15,948 nucleotides of DNA from the NCBI GenBank assembly GCA_047619485.1, contig JBLHKE010000085.1, forward strand, positions 1-15,948, read 5' to 3'. Below the pieces are notes generated by a model, which was not told where the DNA came from, did not search any database, and saw only the letters and a program-made list of their open reading frames with translations. Numbering within the stretch: position 1 is the stretch's first letter; every line of letters starts with the position of its first letter. Positions 1 to 7,930 of the stretch are shown piece after piece. The position numbers and the translations under genes are program-made. The stretch comes from JBLHKE01 sp047619485. GTDB lineage: Bacteria > Verrucomicrobiota > Verrucomicrobiia > Verrucomicrobiales > DEV007.

Positions 1-98
1 GCTATTTGAGTTGGAAGCTAACGCGAGTGATGGCCAAAATAACCAGCAGATTGTAGGAGCTATTTACTGACAAGCCCTAAGCAACGCGAGCATGGCCA
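1..98. repeat. Two diverged copies of a short interspersed repeat (1-36 and 59-98)
   Basis: Both copies begin GCTATTT and end with a near-identical block: CGCGAGTGATGGCCA in the first and CGCGAGCATGGCCA in the second. The middles differ in sequence and length. The copies start 58 bases apart, and GTAGGA directly precedes the second one. The array may continue to the left, because the window begins exactly at a copy. It lies beyond the 3' end of jetD and holds no convincing gene. The copies are too unlike each other for a CRISPR array. A REP-type or other noncoding family repeat is the best description, and its function is unknown. Confidence 0.5.
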
Positions 99-149
99 TC
101 CCGCGCGCCAGCCCCGATGACACGAACATCTTAAAACCGCAAGACCTGA

Positions 150-1376
150 TCAACCATCACATCGTCCAGATGCGGGCGCGACTCCCTCCAGATCCTCCAA
201 CAACAAGCCTACCATCGCCTCCTCATACGCCGCCGTGCCACGCTCTTCCATCGCCGCAGCCAAATCACACGCCCACTCCGGCGCAAACGCATCCCCCTTC
301 AACGCCTGACCCGCCGCACACGTCCGATAATCTTCCGCCCCCATCCGCCAAACCTGCGCCGTCTCCAGCTGCAGCAACTGGTGCACAAACCTCAACCCTG
401 CCCAGTCGAAATCAGCCCTCACCCGGATCGGAACAAGGCACTCCGACACCGTCCTCAGGAGTCGCTTCACTCCAGAATTCGGCAAGCCGTTCATGCACAC
501 CAGCGCAGCGCTGCTAGCGCCCAATCGCTGCGCGGCCTCACTCACCACCGCCGGATTCTCACACACGAACACCGCATCCATCGTCGGGTCCGGCACGAAC
601 TTACGTAATTGGCGGAATGTTAGGAAAAATGGTTCTCCGCGCGCGACATGCCAGTCGATCCACGGCGCCAGATCACTTCCCGGCAACGCTCGCAAATTCA
701 GGCACAGCACCGGAGAGCTGAGATCGTCTACCGTCACGCCGATCAATCCCCAAGCCGACCGCCGCTTCTCCGCACTCCTCGCGCCGTCGACACCTTCAAT
801 TTCACGGATCGCGTGCAGGCACATTGCCCCCAGCGGCCGGCCCCGATCCAGGGCATGACTGTCGCCCGTCACTTTGGCCGCGAGGCTCGCCAACAGCACA
901 TCATCGTGTGGAATCCCCTCAATGACCGCACCGAATTGTCCGATCAAATTCTCCGCAAATTCAAGATCACCGCCGCTCAGCCGCTTCAATAGCCCGCTCC
1001 CAGAAAACTGCCCGAGACAACTCACAACAACCGAGTTGCCAGAGAACTGGTCGGCACCAAGTGCAAACACCGCGTCCCACTGCTCCGCCAACGCCTCTTT
1101 CTCAGCTCGTAGATTCCGTATAACATACCCCAATTCGCGCAGAGCTACCACGATCGCCTCCCCGCTGCCGACCCGCTCGACCGCTACAGCTAGACTCCCA
1201 CCGCTGGTGCTCCGCCGCCCGAGTAGATCGTCCACAGAGCTACGCTGCGCCGCGGTCGGTTCCTTCAGAGTAACATTACCTGAATCTAGCGATAGACCAC
1301 GCTCGACGCGCTTCACCAGCCGCTCGACCAGCCAGCCCAGCTCCGGATTACCCAAAATTTTGGTCAGCCTAGTCAT
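150..1376 (-). CDS. jetD: JetD-like nuclease subunit of a Wadjet plasmid-defence system (DUF2399/TIGR02679 family)
   Basis: This is a 408-residue protein of the TIGR02679 type. The N-terminal part resembles the DUF3323 region, with a conserved HALDRGRPLG block near residues 174-183. The C-terminal part is a DUF2399 toprim-like (topoisomerase VI A-like) domain. Motifs visible there are VFVCENP (269-275, with acidic E273), the NGLPN segment (296-300), ADFDWAGL (321-328, with D322 and D324) and WRMG (343-346). In characterised Wadjet systems this subunit is the nuclease that cuts closed circular plasmid DNA once the SMC complex JetABC has sensed it. The family usually has RYHGDFDW where this protein has RVRADFDW; the acidic residues are kept. 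The ATG start at 1376 overlaps the end of jetC by 8 bases, which implies translational coupling. The length is normal and no frameshift is seen. No clear terminator follows the TGA stop. Confidence 0.9.
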   Translation of the reverse strand: MTRLTKILGNPELGWLVERLVKRVERGLSLDSGNVTLKEPTAAQRSSVDDLLGRRSTSGGSLAVAVERVGSGEAIVVALRELGYVIRNLRAEKEALAEQWDAVFALGADQFSGNSVVVSCLGQFSGSGLLKRLSGGDLEFAENLIGQFGAVIEGIPHDDVLLASLAAKVTGDSHALDRGRPLGAMCLHAIREIEGVDGARSAEKRRSAWGLIGVTVDDLSSPVLCLNLRALPGSDLAPWIDWHVARGEPFFLTFRQLRKFVPDPTMDAVFVCENPAVVSEAAQRLGASSAALVCMNGLPNSGVKRLLRTVSECLVPIRVRADFDWAGLRFVHQLLQLETAQVWRMGAEDYRTCAAGQALKGDAFAPEWACDLAAAMEERGTAAYEEAMVGLLLEDLEGVAPASGRCDG

Positions 1377-4300
1377 CGTCGCTCCGATCCCTCACCTTTT
1401 CGCTGCCGTTCCAGACCCAGCGAGTCACCGCAACCGCGTTGAACCCCTGGCGCGAAGCCAGCTGGTAGATCGCCAGTGCCGAAACACTCGGGTGCGTCCC
1501 CCACTCGCTCTCGCTGGTCATCACATAGTCCAGGTCAAAAACCTCCAGCAGCCCCATCAGCCGCGCGCGCGTCTCCTGATCGATCCCGACAAACACCTCA
1601 TCAAGGAGAATCAGACGCGGAGCGTGCCTGTGGGCACCATTGTAGTGGGCTGCAGCAGCGGCAAATTGTGGCACAGTTAGAGCAAGCGCCTTCTCGCCAC
1701 CCGAGCCGGTCCCGAACACCCGCTTGGTTAGTTTTTTCCACTCCTGATTACTCCCCGTCCGGCGCAGGATTCCAAAACGGTGCCAGGCCCGATAGTCGAG
1801 CGCCCGAGCAAGATGCTGCCGCCACGGAACCATGTCGTCCTGCTCGCGCTCAGCACGGATCCGCTCGTGTAGGAAAGTTCCGATCGTGTCCCGCTCGCCC
1901 GGCGTCAGCGCCGCAGAGGTCTTGAGGAACAATTTCCGAACCGGCTTGAGCCGGTCGTCCTCGCTAAGGTCGACCCCCCAATCGAATTTTAACTGCATGC
2001 CGCTCGAGGTCGGCACGCGCTGGAGTTCCTTATTCACCTGCACCACCCAGTCCTCACCCTTGCGGATAAGAATCTGCAGCTGCATCGCCGCTTCGCCAAT
2101 CAGGTGGTTCTCGATGATCTCGCGCTCACGCTCTTCAAAAATCCGCGAGTGATGTGCCAGCTCATCTTCCAACACCGCCCCCAACTCGCGCACCCCACGC
2201 GACTGCCCCTGGAATTCACAACGGATCACACTGACACTGGCCTCATCCACATTGCTCAACTGCGGCAGCAAGCCGTGCCGCCCAAGTTGATCTGCCAGCT
2301 CGTTGAAACTCCCTGCCATCCCAGACTGCAACCGGTTCCAGCGCTCCTCATCGTCGGCCTGCCCCTTCAGTTCCTGCTCCAATCTACGCGCCAGATCGAC
2401 TGCTGCGCTTGGGGAAAAACTCGCCTTCTCGGGTTGGAACGCCGGATCGATCTCCTCGAACAGGCGCTCTGCCACAAACGTCTCCATGCGCCCGACCGCC
2501 CGGTTGCGGCTCTCTTCCGCGGACTCCCGCTGCTCGCTCGCATCCTCCTGTTTCGCCTCCAATCGCGCACGCTCGATCTCTCCGTCCCGGGTGGATTTTT
2601 CGACCAATCTAAGTGCCCCCCGCGTCTCCACCGCGCCAGACTCCGCCACCTTGAGGCGCTCCATCAATTCACTAACACTCGTTCCAACACTCGCCTGTAG
2701 CGTGTCTGCCGCAGATCGCGCACGCAGCGCCAACCGTTGCCGATCCGAGTTAGCCTCCCGCAAATGCCCCTCGCTCTCGATCGCCGCAGCCTCCCGCTGC
2801 AGCGCTCTATCAAATGCCGCCCTAAGATCGATGCAGCGTTGCCAGCCGGGCCAGAAACTCAGACAAGCGCGCTCGAACACTTCCAAATGGTCGCGGAATT
2901 CCGCCAACGCATCAGGCTCAGCCCACTGCGCAAGCCGCATGTCCGCAGCATCAGTATCACGCCGCCCGACAGCTTTCTCCAGCGCCTGCGTCGCAGCAAC
3001 CAACCGGGTCTCGGCCTCGACTAGGCGCCGCTTTGCATCCGCCAGCAGTTCTCGATCCTGCTCCAACCGGACAGCAACCTCACTCGCCATCTGCATGCAG
3101 GGTGCCACACGTAATTCGGTCGCCAACGCCTCCGTGCGCGTCGCCAAGGCCTCAAGCCCTACTGCCACGGCCTGCAGTTTCTCTTCGAGAACACGTAACT
3201 GCCGATCCAACTGATCAATCCGTTGCCCCCGGGCTTCCTCACGCGCCCGGTGCCCGAGGTACTGCGCGCTCGGCTTCGTCCATGAACCAAAATGTGGCCC
3301 GTTCGCCCAATACCCATCCCGATCAATCCAACACGGGGCGCTGTCACGATGGTTTCCAATCCGACGCAAAAGGGCGTCGTGTGCCGGACTCCCGCCATCA
3401 CCGACCCGGAGCACTACAGCAAGACTCGCGGACTCTTCAATTTTTCCAGTCTCCTCGATTCCCAAAAAATCATCCAGTATCTCACCCGAGATCATCGAGC
3501 CGTCTGGCAACACCCAAGCGTCCATCAGCCCCGCGGACTCAAGCGCGGCCTCCCAGCCCGAGTGTTCAGAAACCGGCACCGACTCGCAGAACTCGAAACA
3601 CTTCCAGAACGGTGCGCCCGCCCGATCGGCATCGCGTTCCGCCCGCAAATACCGCGGAGGTGGTTCAAGCTGTCTTCCCTCACGCAAATCTGCCAACTCA
3701 TCCGCGATCTCATCACGCTGTATTTCAAGCTCCCCCCTTCGCGCCGAAAGCACTGCACGCTGAGTGACGATCGCTTCCTGAACTCGGTCTCTCACTTGAT
3801 TTAGTGCAGTCACAAAAGCAAATTCACCAGCGCGTTGGTCGAGCCAGGCAGCCAACTTCGCCGCCCACGATTGCCCCCTTTCGAAATCATCGCCCCCGAT
3901 CTCTACTAGCCCGCGCTCCCAGCGCGCGACGGCATCGCCAAAATCATCGATCACGCGGACGAATTCCCTCTGACGGGCGCTGCATTTCCCATCAGCCTCG
4001 ACTACCTCTGACTGAAATCGCCCACGCACATCGCGTTCTTTTTCGCGTTTCTTCTCATGATCAGCGATCTCTCGATTGCACTTCTCCAAGTGGCTGAGAG
4101 ATTTTTTCCGCAATGCCACCTGCTCACCGATGCGCTTGCGCTGCTGCGCAAGCGACGCGGTCTCTAGATCGAAAAACCCGGCACCATCGGTCGCGATCAG
4201 TTCGCGATGTGACTCTGTTAGTCTCCGGTGTTCAGTCTCCGTCGCCGCCGCGATCGCCGCCGCGACCGACTCGCTCTTCTCGCGCTCGGCGCTAGCAGTT

Positions 4301-5451
4301 TTCAACATCTCTACCGCACGCCCCAGCTCGGCCTGCGCCATCCGCGCATCCTCGGCCCGCTCGTCCGCCTGCTGCACAGCCAGATCGAGTTCACGCCTGC
4401 TGCGCATCTCAGGGCTGGAGCGCAGTGTATCGATCTCCGCCTCCAAGGTAGCCAAGCTCCCACGCGCCTCCTCCACGCTAGACCTCGCAGCAACCAGCAA
4501 TTGTGAATTCTCCGCCAGCCCGAGATCGATGCCGCGCAGCTTGCGCGCCGCGTGCTCGAACTGGCTATGTCCCTCGCGCACCACCCGGCACAGGCGCCGC
4601 ACTGCCACCTGCAAGTACTGCTGATAGCCATCCCTAAACGACTCAACGCTCTCCAACATCTCCCGCTGCGCCTCCGTGCGCCGACGATCGCTATCCAGCC
4701 CCTGAAACGACTCTGCGACCTGCTCGATCAGGGCTTCCGAAACCGGCGGCAGCGCCTCGCTGAGCGCATTGGACAGCTGATCCTCCTTCATATCCCGCAT
4801 CAACTGGGGCTGTCGCAGTTGGATCAACAAATCCATCAGTGGCCGGTAGCGGCCACCGAGTTTGAACAGCGCGTCATCGACCGCGTTGCGATACTCTCGA
4901 GCTTTCGTGAAAATCTGCCCCGCGCCGCGTCCCCCAAGTTCTATCGCCAACTGTTTTTTCCCCAGCGGTACCCGGTGTTCTGTGAGCAGAGTCAGGTCTT
5001 CGCCGATGCGCCTCGACGTAATAAAGAACCAACGGTTCGGAGCCCCAAGGCCACGCCGAGCCTCCAACCCACATCCGAGCGTGATCCAATGTTCCGCGCC
5101 GTCCCCATCGCATCGACCGAACTCGATCCAGGTATAACCGGTTCGCCGCTCGTGCCGGTCCATCAGCAGGTTCCACTCCATCCGCTTGGCCGCATCGCGA
5201 TCCGGCTCGACTCTCGACGGCAGAATCTCACCGTCGAGAAGGAACGGCAACTGCAGCGCGAGCACCCGAGATTTTCCCGACCCATTGTTGCCACGGAGCA
5301 ACAGATGCCCATTCTCGTAGCGGAAAACCTGGTCCTCGTATTTGAAGAGGTTCACCAAGCCACCACGAGTCGGCTGCCAGCGTTCGCGTAGAGCAGAAGT
5401 ATTTATCTCGTTCAGGGCTGCAAACGTGAACCAATCGGGTGATAGTTTCAA
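1369..5451 (-). CDS. jetC: JetC-like SMC/MukB-type ATPase of the Wadjet system (TIGR02680 family)
   Basis: This is a 1360-residue SMC-like ATPase. The N-terminal ATPase half carries RWQPTRGG (24-31) and Walker A GNNGSGKS (54-61). Two long charged, heptad-like coiled-coil stretches, rich in E, R, A and L, flank a hinge-like segment at roughly 595-700 that includes PPRYLRAERD and ESAGLMDAWVLPDG. The C-terminal half has the ABC signature SGGE (1250-1253) and Walker B LILLDE (1280-1285), followed by the D-loop-like GID. In Wadjet systems this subunit is the motor that extrudes DNA loops together with the JetA kleisin and JetB KITE subunits. The start is TTG at 5451, because an in-frame TAA stands at about 5503 and no ATG or GTG lies between. 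The N-terminus fits the family, but no Shine-Dalgarno sequence is visible. Family members normally follow jetB directly; here a transposase gene lies between. The reading frame is intact. Confidence 0.93.
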   Translation of the reverse strand: MKLSPDWFTFAALNEINTSALRERWQPTRGGLVNLFKYEDQVFRYENGHLLLRGNNGSGKSRVLALQLPFLLDGEILPSRVEPDRDAAKRMEWNLLMDRHERRTGYTWIEFGRCDGDGAEHWITLGCGLEARRGLGAPNRWFFITSRRIGEDLTLLTEHRVPLGKKQLAIELGGRGAGQIFTKAREYRNAVDDALFKLGGRYRPLMDLLIQLRQPQLMRDMKEDQLSNALSEALPPVSEALIEQVAESFQGLDSDRRRTEAQREMLESVESFRDGYQQYLQVAVRRLCRVVREGHSQFEHAARKLRGIDLGLAENSQLLVAARSSVEEARGSLATLEAEIDTLRSSPEMRSRRELDLAVQQADERAEDARMAQAELGRAVEMLKTASAEREKSESVAAAIAAATETEHRRLTESHRELIATDGAGFFDLETASLAQQRKRIGEQVALRKKSLSHLEKCNREIADHEKKREKERDVRGRFQSEVVEADGKCSARQREFVRVIDDFGDAVARWERGLVEIGGDDFERGQSWAAKLAAWLDQRAGEFAFVTALNQVRDRVQEAIVTQRAVLSARRGELEIQRDEIADELADLREGRQLEPPPRYLRAERDADRAGAPFWKCFEFCESVPVSEHSGWEAALESAGLMDAWVLPDGSMISGEILDDFLGIEETGKIEESASLAVVLRVGDGGSPAHDALLRRIGNHRDSAPCWIDRDGYWANGPHFGSWTKPSAQYLGHRAREEARGQRIDQLDRQLRVLEEKLQAVAVGLEALATRTEALATELRVAPCMQMASEVAVRLEQDRELLADAKRRLVEAETRLVAATQALEKAVGRRDTDAADMRLAQWAEPDALAEFRDHLEVFERACLSFWPGWQRCIDLRAAFDRALQREAAAIESEGHLREANSDRQRLALRARSAADTLQASVGTSVSELMERLKVAESGAVETRGALRLVEKSTRDGEIERARLEAKQEDASEQRESAEESRNRAVGRMETFVAERLFEEIDPAFQPEKASFSPSAAVDLARRLEQELKGQADDEERWNRLQSGMAGSFNELADQLGRHGLLPQLSNVDEASVSVIRCEFQGQSRGVRELGAVLEDELAHHSRIFEEREREIIENHLIGEAAMQLQILIRKGEDWVVQVNKELQRVPTSSGMQLKFDWGVDLSEDDRLKPVRKLFLKTSAALTPGERDTIGTFLHERIRAEREQDDMVPWRQHLARALDYRAWHRFGILRRTGSNQEWKKLTKRVFGTGSGGEKALALTVPQFAAAAAHYNGAHRHAPRLILLDEVFVGIDQETRARLMGLLEVFDLDYVMTSESEWGTHPSVSALAIYQLASRQGFNAVAVTRWVWNGSEKVRDRSDDD

Positions 5452-5576
5452 GCAGGCAGGAACGTGCTGTAGGCAAATTCTGCCGAGTAGCCGTCCGTCC
5501 AGTTACCGGATCCTCCAATCCAATCAGCCGAATATCATTCCCTCGCTCCTCCTACAACGCCCTCGATATATCTCAC
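5452..5576 (-). other. Leader between the transposase gene and jetC
   Basis: This 125-base gap separates the RAYT stop from the TTG start of jetC. It contains TTGTAGGAG on the minus strand (5557-5549), about 20 bases after the transposase stop. It also holds a small stem GGCA/TGCC (5472-5475 with 5481-5484, loop of five) flanked by GTAG. GTAG followed by a small palindrome recalls the tetranucleotide that marks REP sequences in RAYT systems, but the stems are short. No promoter or strong ribosome site for jetC is evident. Confidence 0.3.
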
Positions 5577-6584
5577 TCACCCATCTCTCGGGAGCGAGAT
5601 CGCACCCACCCTCAATTTTCTGGCGACGCGCAACTCCCCCCAGCTGCCCCCCGCCATCCGTCTCGCACCAGTCGATCTCGCGTCGCTAAATGCACCACGC
5701 AGCACCGAGAAGACCCGCTCGACAAACGATTCACTACCCACCGCCAGCCCATCCGAAAAATACCGGATCCGACAACGCAACAACTGCGCAAGGCTCAACC
5801 TCCCGCCAGCCGCCCAGGCCTTCGATACTTCCTCTCTAGAAATCCCCGCCCGCACAGAATTCTTCTCGCCAATCCCAAATAGGATCTTTCTGTAGCGTGG
5901 CCCAACATCTCCCCAATGCGGATTCTCCTTTATCCCGATTAGCACCGCCGATAGCCCCCGCCTCGCCGCCCGATCTCCCCCAGCCGCCTCCGCATAGCCG
6001 CACCAGCGGTAGTCCTTAGGATCATCCACTAGACCAGCGCGCACAGCATTCAGATCAATGTAAGCCGCCACCGTCAACAGACAATTCCAGCTCCCCTCCA
6101 CCAACACGCTCTTGAACCGCCGCTCCCAAAGCGTTCCCTCCCGATCATACTTACGGTTGAACCAACCCGTAAATTTCTGTTTCAGCGTCTTCATGAACTC
6201 GCTCAGATCCCACATCCGCCGCAAGTACTTTGCACGAAGGTTTTCCAAGACACTTCCACCCAGACGCTGGGCCTGCTCGAACTCCCACTCGACTGCAATC
6301 ATCCCATCAGCAGAATAGAGCCCCCGACATCGATCCAAGAGTTGATCATCACTCAACGGTTCCAGAGGCTTCGGCGGCACCTCCAACAACAGATGAAAGT
6401 GATTCGAGAGAATCGTCCAGGTAATCACCCGCACCCCAGAAAACGCCTCCACCTGGCGCAGGATCTGTCGAAAAACATCCCGCTCGTGAACATCAAAAAC
6501 AAAACGTTTATCCACCACTCGATTTATACAATGGTAATAAGTCGGCAAATAAACAGGGACAATCAGTCGTCTAGGATCAGGCAT
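5577..6584 (-). CDS. REP-associated tyrosine transposase (RAYT, Y1_Tnp/IS200-like HUH domain)
   Basis: This 335-residue protein is of the RAYT class, single-strand HUH transposases related to IS200/IS605 TnpA that are thought to act on REP palindromes. Visible motifs are YLPTYYHCINR (12-22), the HUH pair as HFH in SNHFHLLLEV (60-69, H62 and H64), and AAYIDLNAVRAGLV (173-186), whose Y175 is the likely nucleophile. A C-terminal extension contains the RYFSDG and GARRMAG segments common in long RAYTs. Length and motifs suggest an intact enzyme. The start is ATG at 6584 with no Shine-Dalgarno sequence. RAYTs are usually single-copy domesticated genes rather than active insertion sequences. Its position is odd: it lies in the same orientation between jetB and jetC of an otherwise tightly packed operon. 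Confidence 0.92.
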   Translation of the reverse strand: MPDPRRLIVPVYLPTYYHCINRVVDKRFVFDVHERDVFRQILRQVEAFSGVRVITWTILSNHFHLLLEVPPKPLEPLSDDQLLDRCRGLYSADGMIAVEWEFEQAQRLGGSVLENLRAKYLRRMWDLSEFMKTLKQKFTGWFNRKYDREGTLWERRFKSVLVEGSWNCLLTVAAYIDLNAVRAGLVDDPKDYRWCGYAEAAGGDRAARRGLSAVLIGIKENPHWGDVGPRYRKILFGIGEKNSVRAGISREEVSKAWAAGGRLSLAQLLRCRIRYFSDGLAVGSESFVERVFSVLRGAFSDARSTGARRMAGGSWGELRVARKLRVGAISLPRDG

Positions 6585-6610
6585 AGCAGTTAAATTCTCA
6601 ATGATTGTTT

Positions 6611-6629
6611 CATAACGTCTGTCGTTATG
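6611..6629. repeat. Perfect hairpin 5' of the RAYT gene
   Basis: CATAACG at 6611-6617 and CGTTATG at 6623-6629 form a perfect 7-bp inverted repeat around a 5-base loop. It lies 26 bases upstream of the transposase start, between that gene and the end of jetB. Possible roles are a RAYT recognition hairpin, an operator, or a weak 3' structure for jetB mRNA. There is no run of T downstream, so it is not a classical terminator. Confidence 0.5.
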
Positions 6630-6664
6630 CGATCCTGAATTTGGGTGGATTTTTGGTATTTTGG

Positions 6665-7930
6665 CTAGAATAGCTCGCTCTGCACGCCTGTCGGAGCGTC
6701 CTCCCGGAGACCGAAACGCCCGATCGCTGGCAGCGGCACAACGGTGTCCCCCACTAGCGTCACCAGACCCAGCGCCCGCAGGCGCACCAGTGTTTCGCGA
6801 GTGATCGCCACCTCGCCACCATCCTTGCGCGCATCCTTTCTCCAGCGCGTATGGATTTTCGCTAATCGCTGGGTCTCCTGTTCAATCGCCACGATCGGAA
6901 TCGGATCGGCATCTCCCGCCCTCAACCGGTCAGCCATCCAGGTCGCGATCAAAAGTGCGAGGTGACCGTCGGTTCCTGTCTCCGGCAAATTGAAATCCGA
7001 GAGGTCCCCGTTGCGATCCACCATCGCGATTCCTTCCAGCCGTATCTCTGCTACCAAACCGGTGGCGCGCTCGATTTCCCCCAAGATCCGCGGTCGCTGC
7101 CTGTCCAAATAGACCCGCTCGGCCTCAGTCAAATCCCGGTAGTAGATCACTGGATCGTCGAGCAACCGCCGGAACAGCACGAAGCCGATCTGCCGCGCAC
7201 GCCAGTCATCCGAATCACCAGCCACCGCGCCCATCCAGATCTGCGCCATCCGCTCGTCTGCCCCGTCGGCATCGACCAGAGATGGCGGCTGCCGCGCGGC
7301 CAAAATTCGCGACAGGATCGGGTGATTGATGTTGTAGAGTACATCGGTGTCCTCCGCCACCACATACCCATCTTCTGTCCCATCGACCCGCTGCAGCACG
7401 CGCCAGTCCAACAACACGCGCAACGCCTGCACTAGGTCGCGCCGCGTCTCACGCCGATCCAGTTCCAGCGGCACCCCCTCCTCTGCAAATGTTCGTTCGC
7501 CCTTACCTATCCCACCTAGCTGATCTGCGATATTCTTCAGCGTCAGCTGCCGCCCCTCGCGCACCAAGATGCTCAGCACCAGGCTCAGGAATACATACCC
7601 GCGCCGCGTCAGCGGGATGTCCTTCGAGGCCGGATCGCGACACGGCCGCGAATCATCCAGCGTATCCGCAGGGCGCTTCATCAGCCTGCAGGCGTCGCCG
7701 TCCACGTCCAACTCCCAACCCACATGGTGCGAAAACCAGAGGCCCAACCACTCCTGGTGCCGGTTCACAAACGCCCGAGTATTGCCAGCCCCAACCAGGA
7801 GCGGCTTCGCCAACAGCGCTCGAACCGCCTGCCGCCGCTCGTCCCACACCACAGCATCCACATCACGCTCCAGATCGCTCAAACGCGCCCGCCGCCGAAT
7901 CCTCGTCTGGGTCAGTAGCGGAGTTCTCAT
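6665..7930 (-). CDS. jetB: JetB-like KITE subunit of the Wadjet system (DUF2398/TIGR02678 family)
   Basis: This 421-residue protein is recognisable as TIGR02678/DUF2398. The N-terminus has ERRQAVRALLAKPLL, followed by NRHQEWLGLWFSHHVGWEL and then LTRRGYVFLSLVLS. Next come a helical winged-helix-like region with LDRRETRRDLVQALRVLLDW and the YNINHPILSRIL segment. In Wadjet complexes this is the MukE-like KITE protein that binds the kleisin JetA. The start is set at ATG 7930. A good ribosome site (AGGAG) precedes it with 9 bases of spacing, and its ATG overlaps the jetA stop as TGATG, which points to translational coupling. The frame is open for 34 more codons upstream, but that part lies inside jetA and does not fit the family. 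The TAG stop is followed by noncoding sequence and the RAYT gene instead of jetC. Confidence 0.88.
   Translation of the reverse strand: MRTPLLTQTRIRRRARLSDLERDVDAVVWDERRQAVRALLAKPLLVGAGNTRAFVNRHQEWLGLWFSHHVGWELDVDGDACRLMKRPADTLDDSRPCRDPASKDIPLTRRGYVFLSLVLSILVREGRQLTLKNIADQLGGIGKGERTFAEEGVPLELDRRETRRDLVQALRVLLDWRVLQRVDGTEDGYVVAEDTDVLYNINHPILSRILAARQPPSLVDADGADERMAQIWMGAVAGDSDDWRARQIGFVLFRRLLDDPVIYYRDLTEAERVYLDRQRPRILGEIERATGLVAEIRLEGIAMVDRNGDLSDFNLPETGTDGHLALLIATWMADRLRAGDADPIPIVAIEQETQRLAKIHTRWRKDARKDGGEVAITRETLVRLRALGLVTLVGDTVVPLPAIGRFGLREDAPTGVQSELF

Noticed and set aside
1..98. CRISPR array
   Set aside because: The two units differ in the middle and in length, there are only two, and no cas gene is nearby.
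92..517. Plus-strand open frames across jetD and jetC (for example 92-517, 874-1680, 2303-3214, 4552-5391)
   Set aside because: They are antisense to clear family members, have low-complexity Pro/Ser/Arg/Ala-rich translations and match no family. They arise from the high GC content and codon bias of the jet genes.
6611..6629. Integron attC site
   Set aside because: CATAACG...CGTTATG looks a little like attC core ends, but the whole structure is 19 bases with a 5-base loop, far too short, and the core consensus does not fit. No integrase is present.
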